DNA from: G963666535 sp963666535
Lineage (GTDB): Bacteria; Bacillota; Clostridia; Oscillospirales; Oscillospiraceae
Assembly (NCBI GenBank): GCA_963666535.1
Contig: OY762913.1
Span: forward strand, 186,001-250,000
Direction of reading: 5' to 3'
Length of the DNA: 64,000 nucleotides
In this document: positions 53,062 to 61,502 of the stretch, piece after piece
How positions within the stretch are numbered: the stretch's first letter is position 1
Layout of the letters: each line of letters begins with the position of its first letter
Translations under genes and position numbers: made by a program
Notes under the pieces: model-generated
The model's database searches: none
Told to the model about the DNA's origin: nothing
The model's input: only the letters and a program-made list of their open reading frames with translations

Positions 53062-53982
53062 ATGCTCCACGAAAATAAAATCCGCTGTTTCCTGGCTCTC
53101 GCTGAAACACAGAGCTTTACCACAGCAGCCAATCTGCTCTACCTGACGCAGCAGGCTGTCAGCAAAAACATATCCAGTCTGGAAGCAGACTTAGGGATAC
53201 GGCTGTTCACGCGAACTTCCCGTTCTGTGGAGCTTACCCCCGCAGGGCAGCAGTGCTATGCGCTTTTTTCCCGTCTCATGCAGGACTATAAAACCAGCAT
53301 GGCCGAGATTCAGCTCAGCCATGCCCAGACCACCTCCAACATCAAAATCGGTCTGCAGTCTTTTCTGGATTTCAAAACAACCCTTGAGTATGCGCTATCC
53401 ATCCTAAAGGAAAGTTGCCCCTACCTTCAGGTAGAAACCACCCGCTATTCTCCCACCGTTTTGCTGGAGCATCTGCGCGCTCATCGGCTGGATATGATTC
53501 TCATCTTTCGAAGGTTTATTTCCAATACCAGCGGTCTGCGCTTGCTTCCACTGACCAGTTCTCCCCGGTTTCTTATGGTTTCGCAGGATAACCCGTTGGT
53601 CCGTAACGATTCCACCTTTGAAACGTTCCGCACGCAGCCCTTTATTTACGACTCCCTCAAGGGAGAAAGCCGGGAGGCATACGACATCCGGGCGCAGCGC
53701 GATCTGCAGGTATTGGGAATGGAACCATCCCAGGTCATTTGGGTGCCCGATCGGGACACCGCCTACACCTATGCAGAGGTCGGCTACGGCGTTGTGGTGG
53801 GCACTGAGATGAGCCGCATGGCCCGGGCGCGGAACCTGGTGGCGTACCCCACCGGAATAGAGGAGTATTTGTTCGCCGTCTACCATGAGAATGAGGAGAA
53901 CCCCTGGATCGAGCGTTGTGCCCAGCAGATCCTGCAGGAATATCACTTGCAAAAACCCATGAAGGGGGGAAGCATCCTCTGA
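53062..53982 (+). CDS. LysR-family regulator, probable controller of the Mo enzyme/TRAP genes
   Basis: The 306-residue LysR protein has the N-terminal helix-turn-helix (FTTAANLLYLTQQAVSKNIS) followed by the type 2 binding-protein fold that senses a small molecule. The rest has usual length and ends in WIERCAQQILQEY. ATG 53062 is chosen because GGAGGG lies about 6 nt upstream; ATG 53056 is next to it. It is located after the TRAP operon, on the same strand but behind a terminator, so its own promoter is expected. A link to the divergent region at 49.4-49.9 kb is inferred from position. Confidence 0.9.
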   Translation: MLHENKIRCFLALAETQSFTTAANLLYLTQQAVSKNISSLEADLGIRLFTRTSRSVELTPAGQQCYALFSRLMQDYKTSMAEIQLSHAQTTSNIKIGLQSFLDFKTTLEYALSILKESCPYLQVETTRYSPTVLLEHLRAHRLDMILIFRRFISNTSGLRLLPLTSSPRFLMVSQDNPLVRNDSTFETFRTQPFIYDSLKGESREAYDIRAQRDLQVLGMEPSQVIWVPDRDTAYTYAEVGYGVVVGTEMSRMARARNLVAYPTGIEEYLFAVYHENEENPWIERCAQQILQEYHLQKPMKGGSIL

Positions 53983-54298
53983 CCTATCTTTGGCGACGCA
54001 AAATCGGCCATCTTCGGTGCATTGGGGTTCCTGCCGTCACCAGGAACCAAATCGTTTCTGACACCAAAAAAATTGGGTTTTTTCCTTGATTTTTTTCGTT
54101 CCAGCCGTCCACTTCAACCTATATTCATCACAAAAAATGCGGGAAACGACAAACTCCGTGTGCTTTGTGTGTTGATCAATGTTGGGTCGGATTACCAGCA
54201 AAAAACCACAGCAGGCCCAAGGAGGTTACAGCATTTACCCGTTTGTTTTAATTGTGCTTTTTAAAACATGGTTGAACACCATTGCCTTTAGGAATAAT

Positions 54299-54347
54299 AG
54301 AAAACCCTTGAAATCTCTACGAAAAGTAAAAGTTTCAAGGGTTTTCT
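54299..54347. terminator. Inverted repeat in the gene-free stretch 53983-54433
   Basis: A perfect 15-bp stem (AGAAAACCCTTGAAA and complement) around a 19-nt loop is followed by ATTTTTG. It is probably the terminator of the LysR transcript. Apart from this I see no gene in 53983-54433. Confidence 0.65.
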
Positions 54348-54433
54348 ATTTTTGTCTTAGTGGTGATCCCTTTGAGTCAGTTCGCTGAGCCTGGCATCGT
54401 GGGAATATGCTTATCATCCTGATCAATCAGAGT

Positions 54434-55066
54434 TTATAGGACACAATCAGGCTTTAATTGCGTTTTTTCCTCCAGAAAGCAAAGAAAACCTTCCTGTGTC
54501 CCGGCACGCAAATCTCGCTTTTGCAGGACGGTCACCCGCTCTTTCCAAGTTAACAGATAGATGCTCTCGGTTTCCACAACGGCGTCAAAACAAGCATAAG
54601 GGATTACTTTCCCGTCAGGCAGCATCATGCCATCAGGCCCAAAGTGTACCAGAATAGGCCTATTCCCCACCACCTCAACAGCCTGCACTCCGGCAAGGAG
54701 CTCCCCCGCCGCCGCGTGGAATTGCTGGGATGGCTTTTCCCGTCGAGGGATCAGGTACATGAATCCCAATAACACACTGATTGCCCCTGTAATCAGCGGG
54801 ACGAGCAGTTCTTTCGGCTCCGTCAGGCCCGGTACTAATAGGAAAATACCCAGAGCCAGCAAGACAACTCCATAGATTTTATAGCGAGTTGCCCGCCGTC
54901 TCAAAACAGGCTTTGGCGCTTTGGGGCCGTCCAGCCGGTCAATGGCTCTCCACAGCCCTGGGAGCGTCCGCCGGGAGCTCAACTCCGTTCGTTTTTCCAA
55001 GGCCTTGCTTACCTGCGCCTCCATATCGTCCTGGTCATATTTGCTGAGCTGAAATGTAAATTCCAT
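54434..55066 (-). CDS. Membrane protein with YcxB-like C-terminal domain
   Basis: This is a 210-residue protein with a soluble N-terminus, a pair of hydrophobic helices (about 66-108) and a C-terminal domain of about 90 residues resembling the YcxB-like fold (VHFGPDGMMLPDGKVIPYA, then a strand-rich end with RVTVLQKRDL). Its role is unknown; such proteins often appear as stand-alone genes in Firmicutes. GGAGG lies upstream of the ATG at 55066. Confidence 0.6.
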   Translation of the reverse strand: MEFTFQLSKYDQDDMEAQVSKALEKRTELSSRRTLPGLWRAIDRLDGPKAPKPVLRRRATRYKIYGVVLLALGIFLLVPGLTEPKELLVPLITGAISVLLGFMYLIPRREKPSQQFHAAAGELLAGVQAVEVVGNRPILVHFGPDGMMLPDGKVIPYACFDAVVETESIYLLTWKERVTVLQKRDLRAGTQEGFLCFLEEKTQLKPDCVL

Positions 55067-55290
55067 GTTCGCCTCCTGAATTCAAGTGGGTTAGGGCATC
55101 TATGCTGACATGCTGATGAAAAGCACGTCTGTGGGTGTTATGAGCAACCTGTGTCGTTACTATTTGACTTTGAGGTTACCGTCATATGGATTAAGGGGAG
55201 TTTATCATTGAACTTCCCGCGGCTACTTAAATTCATCTCGTCATTATTTTAAAACGTCGGTTTTAGAGTATTACTTTAAGTCTTTATTTT

Positions 55291-56424
55291 TCATATGGAA
55301 ATATGGATACTGACACCATTTACTTCCACGCCATCATCGGCGCGGATCAAAATGTACTTAACACCATCAATCATGCGGGTTTCAACCAAATCACTATGTT
55401 CAGGATTGACATGGATTGTCACATCGGGCGTGCGAACCTCAAGCTGCTTGTGATCCACGATATTCTGCGGCCGGAGTTCCGTATCAGCACCAAATTCCTC
55501 GTCATATTTTTCATAAAATGCAGTCATTCCGGAATCAGACACTCCGCAGGATTTGAGAACGTCCTTGATTGTGCCTTTGGAGATCACCAGCGGGTCGACC
55601 TCCTGATTGAGCTTGTGCTGCTCAATCATGTCGCACAGTTGCTCATGAACCGTCTGTACGACTTCATAGCTGCAGTCGTCGGCAAGGGCATCCCCCAGCA
55701 AGGATTGGAATCTCTCTTTCTGTGCGGCGGCAGGCATGGGTACCTCGCTTTTGAACACAGTATCAATGAATTCTTCATGGTTCTCCTTAATATCCCGGGA
55801 GTAGTAGAGGGCATTATAAATATTGGTGCTTCGCTCATCAAAAGCGGGGAAGATAAAACCAAGCTCCGGTGCCGATACGATCCAGTCCGCTGCACGATTG
55901 CGGAACTCGTTTTCAGACACATAGTAGCTGAGTGCTGGCTGGATCAGCTTCACCGGACAGATGCTGCACAGGATGTATGAAAACACTTCGGAGGAGGCGT
56001 CAGCCTGCTTTTCTCCATCCTTCGAGCGGTAAGGAACATCATAACTGTCATGTGCCAGCAGAATCAAATAATTCCCTTCCACGGCAAGCGTCTGAATCAC
56101 TCGCTGAAAGAACGCCTGAACGGCATTTTCATCCTTGAGCGATGAGTTTCTAAGTGTCATAAGAAGCTTGTGCTCGTCTCCATGGACAACCTGATCCGTA
56201 GCAAAGGAAATGTCAATCAGGTTTTTCCCAAGGGTTCCGGACAACGTCCGCTTAAGAATGGCTAAAAACTTTTCGGATTCTTCCTGTGACATGAAAGCAA
56301 GGGACTGATCAAACTCAGATACAATTTCCCGTTTTTCGTTGACATAGCACCCTCGTATATGAGTGATATTACTCTTGTCTTGCCGAAAGCGGCGGCGAAT
56401 TTCTGCAACTTCTTTTTCGTTCAT
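55291..56424 (-). CDS. DUF4317 protein
   Basis: The 377-residue soluble protein begins MNEKEVAEIRRRFRQDKSN with the following HIRGCYVNEKREIVSEF, which is the conserved start of DUF4317 proteins of clostridia. The function is unknown. The rest holds further conserved-looking strands (LSYYVSENEFRNRAADWI, YNALYYSRDIKENHEEFI). The tandem ATGs at 56427 and 56424 follow a GGAG; 56424 has better spacing. Base composition is somewhat lower in G+C than the flanking operons, suggesting a different origin or weaker codon bias. Confidence 0.85.
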   Translation of the reverse strand: MNEKEVAEIRRRFRQDKSNITHIRGCYVNEKREIVSEFDQSLAFMSQEESEKFLAILKRTLSGTLGKNLIDISFATDQVVHGDEHKLLMTLRNSSLKDENAVQAFFQRVIQTLAVEGNYLILLAHDSYDVPYRSKDGEKQADASSEVFSYILCSICPVKLIQPALSYYVSENEFRNRAADWIVSAPELGFIFPAFDERSTNIYNALYYSRDIKENHEEFIDTVFKSEVPMPAAAQKERFQSLLGDALADDCSYEVVQTVHEQLCDMIEQHKLNQEVDPLVISKGTIKDVLKSCGVSDSGMTAFYEKYDEEFGADTELRPQNIVDHKQLEVRTPDVTIHVNPEHSDLVETRMIDGVKYILIRADDGVEVNGVSIHISI

Positions 56425-56634
56425 CATAATCTCCATTCTGCCGCTTCGGTCAGCACAAACAGGCAGGAAAGCGTGCTGCATGGCGGCATTTTTTTCTTTA
56501 CAATTCTCAAGCACAAATGAGTGTTGCCTTGAGCACATACTCTATCATACAGTAACCCTGCTCATTATAATCAGCCGCGCCAGAAAAAGCAATGTTTCCA
56601 TTCTTTTACCATATTGGGTAAAAGCAGCTTACTT

Positions 56635-56769
56635 TCAATAGGAAGGCATGCCTTCGAGCAAGGAAAATACGATCTTCCTGTTGTCATCCATTCGTGTTGT
56701 AAACTTCGAAATGAATGGCGGCAAGAAGCGACTGCCCCCCAAAGCCTCGTCAATCGGAATGTTCGTCAT
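56635..56769 (-). CDS. Possible small protein (44 aa)
   Basis: A short frame starts MTNIPIDEALGGSRFLPPF and ends EGMPSY, with GGAG 9 nt upstream of the ATG and a CTTTTACC/GGTAAAAG hairpin just past its end. I do not recognise it. It may be a real small gene, a remnant or chance. Confidence 0.3.
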   Translation of the reverse strand: MTNIPIDEALGGSRFLPPFISKFTTRMDDNRKIVFSLLEGMPSY

Positions 56770-56948
56770 GATGTGTCTCCAAACACTTGTTGAGCCTGTT
56801 CCCGCATGATTCCATGTAAAAATGGTATTTCCCTATTAAAATTTGGCAGGCTATACTGTATTTATAAAAGCCAGTGACCTCCTTTCTCCGTGATTGGGGC
56901 AGGCAGGTTTTGCGCTGACACTACACTGAAATATGGAAGGTAATTTTT

Positions 56949-59360
56949 ATGTACACTCTAAACCTGGTTACCCCCAGAGTAGAGCGGCTGCGGGAACAGT
57001 ACCGTTCCACAAAACCAGAAATCTGCACGGCACGTTATCGTCTTATCACCGAATTCTACCTGCAAAATCCCCAGCTCACCGGGATTTTGAAGCGTGCCAA
57101 AAACTTTAAGAATATCTGTGAGCACATTCCTGTCCGCATCGGTCCCGAAGAGGTCATCGTGGGGGCTCAGTCCGGCAAGTACCGCGCCTGCGCCCTGTAT
57201 CCCGAAAACTCCATGAAATGGCTCAAGGAAGAAGTGGAAGATCGCTCTATCTCCACCCGCGACATAGATCCCTATATTCTCTCCGAGGAGGACCGCACCT
57301 ACATCCTGGATACGGCTGATTTCTGGATGAAAGAGTGCATGAGTGCCAAGGCTGACGCTTACATTCCAGACGGCTATTTCCCCCACTCCATCAATGGTAT
57401 CACCATGTTTGGACCAAGCGGCAACACCGTGACTCCGGTCGGCCACTTTTGCACCAATTACGAAAAGGCCATAAAGGTTGGCTTCCGTGCCATCAAAGAC
57501 GAGGCGGATCACAAGCTAAAACAGCTGGAGGAGGAGGGCATCTATGCGTCCTCGATTGAGCAGTACAACTTCTACCGTGCCATTTCCATTGTCTGCGACG
57601 GCATGATGCTGCTTTCCAGGCGCTACGCCGCCCTTGCCGCTGAGATGGCCGCTGCCGAGGGGAACGCCCTACGCAGGCAGGAACTGTTGGAAATGGCCGA
57701 CACCCTGAACTGGGTCATGGAAAAACCGTGCCGCTCGTTTCATGACGCGCTGCAGTGCCTGTGTCTGTACCAGACCTGTCTGTGCCTGGACGCCAATATG
57801 CACGGAATCAGTTTTGGTCGGGTGGATCAGTATCTGGGCGATTTCTACAACACCGACATCAGCACCGGCCTGCTGACCGCAGAGCGCGGGCAGGAGCTGC
57901 TGGATCTGTTCTACCTAAAGATTGCCGAAATGAATAAGCCTTGGTCCTATGCCGCCACCATGACCAATCCGGGCTACACCTGCGGGATGCTGATGACCTT
58001 GGGCGGCGTAAAAAAAGATGGTACCGACGCCACCAACGCCGTGACCTACATGATGCTCCAGACCGTCGGCCGTTTAATCCTTCACGATCCCCCTCAGGCG
58101 ATGCGCGTCCACAAAGGAACGCCCACCGAGCTGTGGGAGGCCGCGATTGAGACCACCAAGATTTCCGGTGGTGTGCCCACCTTTGAATCCGACGAGGTGA
58201 TTATTCCCGCGCTCATGGAACGCGGGCTCTCCTTGGAAAGTGCCCGTAACTACTGCCTGATCGGCTGCGTAGAACCGGCCGGCTGTGGTGACGAGTGGCC
58301 CGCCTGCGGTGGAACCGGTACCGAGTCCTACTGGAACTTTGCAAACGCCCTTATTCTTGCCATCAACAACGGCGTAAACCCCATGGAGGGCTTCCAGACC
58401 CAAGCGGGTCTGCCCACCGGCTATCTCTACGAGATGGAGACCTTTGACGATGTGCTGGAAGCCGTAAAAAAACAAATGGAGTTTTTCCTGCGCTGGCACA
58501 TGAACATGGTAAACTCCTTTGAATATGTGGCCCGGGAAGTGCTGCCGCTGCCGGTGGTCTCCGCCACCATGGAAGGCTGCATGGATTCCGGCAGAGATGT
58601 CATGTACGGCGGCGCCAAGTACAATTCTACCGGCCTGTCGGGCATTGCCATTGGTAACATTGCAGACAGCTTGGGCATGATTAAGTACATGATTTATGAC
58701 AAGAGGCTGTGTACGGCCCGCCAGTTATATGATGCCATCATGGCCGACTGGGTTGGCTACGAGAACCTTCAGCAGACCATTCTCCATCAGGCGCCCCACT
58801 ATGGCAATGATAACGAATACACAGATCAATTTGCCGCCTGGGTCTCTGATTTGTTCAGCAAGTACGTCAAAAACGGTTCCGGTCCCCGTGGCAATCACTT
58901 CAGTCCCGGCTTATACCCCGTCACCACCAATGTGGTATTTGGCTATATGACCTGTGCGACCCCTGATGGCCGCAAAGCCGGAACCCCCTTGGCGGACGGC
59001 ATTTCTCCGGTACAGCAGATGGACAAAAATGGACCCACCGCAGTACTGAAATCGGTCGCTCACATTAAGCAGAGCTTGTTTTCCAATGGCACCCTGCTGA
59101 ACATGAAATTTCACCCCAGCTCCATGAAAAATGAAGACAGCAAAGCAAAGCTTCGGGCTTTGATGGAGAGCTACTTTGCGATGGGTGGCATGGAACTGCA
59201 GATCAACATCGTGAGCTCTGAGACGCTGCGGGATGCCCAGAAGCATCCGGAAAACTACCGTAATCTAGTCGTTCGTGTGGCTGGGTTCTCCGCCTACTTT
59301 GTCGAACTGCACATCGACGGTCAGAACGACCTGATCCGCCGCACCGAGCTAAACGTTTGA
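56949..59360 (+). CDS. Glycyl radical enzyme, dehydratase/eliminase type, substrate unknown
   Basis: The 803-residue enzyme has both diagnostic parts: the thiyl-radical Cys C440 in LIGCVEPAG with the partner E442, and the glycyl-radical site G779 in VVRVAGFSAYFVEL. The CVEP form is seen in glycerol/diol dehydratases, choline TMA-lyase and relatives rather than in pyruvate formate-lyase. The loop after the Cys reads GCGDEWPACGGTG, which I cannot assign to a characterised subgroup. GGAAGG precedes the ATG. The activating radical SAM enzyme normally next door is missing from the window. The neighbour is a flavoprotein gene on the other strand. Confidence 0.88.
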   Translation: MYTLNLVTPRVERLREQYRSTKPEICTARYRLITEFYLQNPQLTGILKRAKNFKNICEHIPVRIGPEEVIVGAQSGKYRACALYPENSMKWLKEEVEDRSISTRDIDPYILSEEDRTYILDTADFWMKECMSAKADAYIPDGYFPHSINGITMFGPSGNTVTPVGHFCTNYEKAIKVGFRAIKDEADHKLKQLEEEGIYASSIEQYNFYRAISIVCDGMMLLSRRYAALAAEMAAAEGNALRRQELLEMADTLNWVMEKPCRSFHDALQCLCLYQTCLCLDANMHGISFGRVDQYLGDFYNTDISTGLLTAERGQELLDLFYLKIAEMNKPWSYAATMTNPGYTCGMLMTLGGVKKDGTDATNAVTYMMLQTVGRLILHDPPQAMRVHKGTPTELWEAAIETTKISGGVPTFESDEVIIPALMERGLSLESARNYCLIGCVEPAGCGDEWPACGGTGTESYWNFANALILAINNGVNPMEGFQTQAGLPTGYLYEMETFDDVLEAVKKQMEFFLRWHMNMVNSFEYVAREVLPLPVVSATMEGCMDSGRDVMYGGAKYNSTGLSGIAIGNIADSLGMIKYMIYDKRLCTARQLYDAIMADWVGYENLQQTILHQAPHYGNDNEYTDQFAAWVSDLFSKYVKNGSGPRGNHFSPGLYPVTTNVVFGYMTCATPDGRKAGTPLADGISPVQQMDKNGPTAVLKSVAHIKQSLFSNGTLLNMKFHPSSMKNEDSKAKLRALMESYFAMGGMELQINIVSSETLRDAQKHPENYRNLVVRVAGFSAYFVELHIDGQNDLIRRTELNV

Positions 59361-59510
59361 CCTTGAGCAGCGCCCGTTTCTGAGACGGCAGTCCGAACGG
59401 CGGAAAGCCGCCTGCCGCCTGGGTCAGTTACACGGCGTTCCCACAACGTCCTCTGCCGGACGAAATTCTGCTTCGATTCCTCCTATTCATGGATCCTTTT
59501 CATCCTCCCT

Positions 59511-59561
59511 AAAAAGGGCGAGAGCCATCGGTTTCGCACACCGATGGCTCTCGCCCTTTTT
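59511..59561. terminator. Bidirectional terminator between the glycyl radical enzyme and the flavoprotein
   Basis: A 22-bp perfect stem (starts AAAAAGGGCGAGAGCC) with a 7-nt loop ends in T-runs on both strands, between two converging genes. Confidence 0.93.
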
Positions 59562-59565
59562 AAGA

Positions 59566-61182
59566 TTATGGGAGAAAGGAAAGTCCCTTCGCGGCACTTT
59601 CCCCCGCAATATAGCCCCAGGTCATGGCTCTGCCATGGCTGTTACCGTTGAGGATCACAGGATAATCAACCCCATACAGACCGGCCGTCGTATTTCCAGC
59701 AGCATAAAGCCCGGGAATGGGCTCATTACGATTGTCCAGCACCCGCATATGGGCATCCACCTCCAGGCCTCCGCAGACGCACAGGAGGGCGGGTCCCCAT
59801 TTAAGGGCATAATAAGGACCCTTTTCTACCGTGGTAAGCAGCGGAGATCGCTTGCCAAAGTCCTCGTCGTCTCCCTTGCGCGCCAACTCATTGTACCGCT
59901 CCACCGTTTTTTTCAGGTTGGCGGCGGGAACATCCATCTGACATGCCAGCTCCTCAATGGTATCGGCACGGTAGCCCACACCGGTCTTGATATAGCGCTC
60001 AATGGTCTCTACCACCCCGCAGTCCCGATTCCATTCCTGCCCGTACTCCCGGGTGAGCGTATCCCAAAATTGGCCACCGCCAATTTCCATGCTGGACTCC
60101 ACCTCGTCCAGCCACTTGGAATCAAACACGCTGAACGCCCAATCTCCGGGGCCCGGCTGACTGAGACACTGAACGGTTTTAGCCTGCACCCAGTTGTCCT
60201 CGTTCATAAAGCGTTTCCCCTGCTGATTCACATAGAGAAAGAAAAAAGTATACATCGCGTAGGGGAGTATATGAATCATGGTGGGCCATGCCTCTTCCCG
60301 GAACTTACCCCCTGCCCAAAGGCCCATTTTGTGGCCGTCTCCAGTGTTAGCCCCCCGGGGAACATAGGCATTATGATGGGGCTTCAGCGCCAGCGGCGCA
60401 TAGGCCGCCAGCATTTCGTCGTTTCCCCCAATATCACCGGTGGCCAGAATCACACCCCTTCTGGCCTGATAGCGCCGATAGCCGTCCGGTGTTTCGGCAA
60501 TCACCGCCGTCACCCTGCCGTCCTTCTGTTCCAGCTGCCGGGCGGGAGAGGAATAACAAAACCGAGCGCCGTTTTTCTCCGCCTCCTGCCAAAATAAATA
60601 GCTTACCGCCATGCCGCCGGAATAGCCGCCGCATTTGCTGTTTTGATCCCGTTTAAACATATGGGTCCCAGGGTATTCGGTATAGTCCGGTCCCTTGTAA
60701 AAACCCCAATAGAGGCAGGGAATCATCTTTTCGGCTTCCGCCAGATCCAAAAGCCAGTTCATTGCATCCCCGCTGCGGTTTATGAAAAGCCAGACCAAAT
60801 CCTCCTTACAGCGGTTACCGCACTGACGCATCCAATCCCTGGCGAACCGCTTTTTATCGATGTGAACGCCAAGGCTGTCCATATATCGGGACTCTACGAC
60901 ACCAAAATGGCCGCCTCGGCCTACCCAGTTCTTTCCCTTTTCCAGCACTAAGACATCAGCCCCGTTTTCCGCCGCCTTTGCGGCAGCCGAAAGTCCTGAA
61001 ATGCCGGCGCCAACGACTACCACATCCGTCTCCAGCGTCTCAATGATCTCGCTTTCAAGAATCGGCTCCGGAGGTGTCTGCCAGGGATAAACCGGCTGCC
61101 AAAAGCCGCGTTCCATTCGTTTTTGGCTTTGCTGCGCGATCTGTTTGGCGACCTCCAAAGCCGTGTTATCTTTATGTTCCAT
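59566..61182 (-). CDS. FAD-dependent fumarate-reductase/succinate-dehydrogenase-like flavoprotein
   Basis: The 538-residue protein has the FAD-binding VVVVGAGISGLSAAAKAAE, the VILATGDIGG second motif and the C-terminal GLYAAGNTTAGLYGVDYP segment typical of the fumarate reductase flavoprotein superfamily. No signal peptide is present, so it is cytosolic, unlike many periplasmic respiratory reductases of this group. It probably reduces an activated double bond or oxidises a ring. The N-terminal about 45 residues are an extension. AAGGAG lies upstream of the ATG. It faces the symporter gene across a control region. The electron donor is unknown. Confidence 0.87.
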   Translation of the reverse strand: MEHKDNTALEVAKQIAQQSQKRMERGFWQPVYPWQTPPEPILESEIIETLETDVVVVGAGISGLSAAAKAAENGADVLVLEKGKNWVGRGGHFGVVESRYMDSLGVHIDKKRFARDWMRQCGNRCKEDLVWLFINRSGDAMNWLLDLAEAEKMIPCLYWGFYKGPDYTEYPGTHMFKRDQNSKCGGYSGGMAVSYLFWQEAEKNGARFCYSSPARQLEQKDGRVTAVIAETPDGYRRYQARRGVILATGDIGGNDEMLAAYAPLALKPHHNAYVPRGANTGDGHKMGLWAGGKFREEAWPTMIHILPYAMYTFFFLYVNQQGKRFMNEDNWVQAKTVQCLSQPGPGDWAFSVFDSKWLDEVESSMEIGGGQFWDTLTREYGQEWNRDCGVVETIERYIKTGVGYRADTIEELACQMDVPAANLKKTVERYNELARKGDDEDFGKRSPLLTTVEKGPYYALKWGPALLCVCGGLEVDAHMRVLDNRNEPIPGLYAAGNTTAGLYGVDYPVILNGNSHGRAMTWGYIAGESAAKGLSFLP

Positions 61183-61502
61183 CCTACTACAGCTCCTTTT
61201 TATCTACTTCGTCGGCACGGAGTAAGCCTCTTTACAACTATTTTACAAACAAAGCAATCGCCTTGTACAGAACCTTATCCGAATCAAATCATGCAAATTC
61301 AGGAGGCCGTTTGCCAGGCGTATGATGAGGAAAGGCTTATGCTGTAAATGATAGATGCACAAATATTATGAACTGATGCAAATAAGGTCTTAGACAATTT
61401 GTTCACAAACCATTAGAATGATTTTGGTTTAGTTTTGGATGTGTTGCACAAATCTCATGATCAACAAAGCACGGAGTTGCAAAAAGGAAAGGGAGTCCCA
61501 TT
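61183..61502. other. Divergent control region with repeated ATGCA(C)AAAT elements
   Basis: No gene is visible. Four related elements occur: ATGCAAAT at 61291-61298, ATGCACAAAT at 61355-61364, ATGCAAAT at 61376-61383 and TTGCACAAAT at 61444-61453. They might be operators used by the LysR protein encoded at 62977 or another regulator. The region drives a minus-strand flavoprotein gene and a plus-strand symporter gene. Confidence 0.4.

Noticed and set aside
55303..55980. A 225-codon plus-strand frame opposite the DUF4317 gene
   Set aside because: The minus-strand product matches DUF4317; the opposite frame has no domain.
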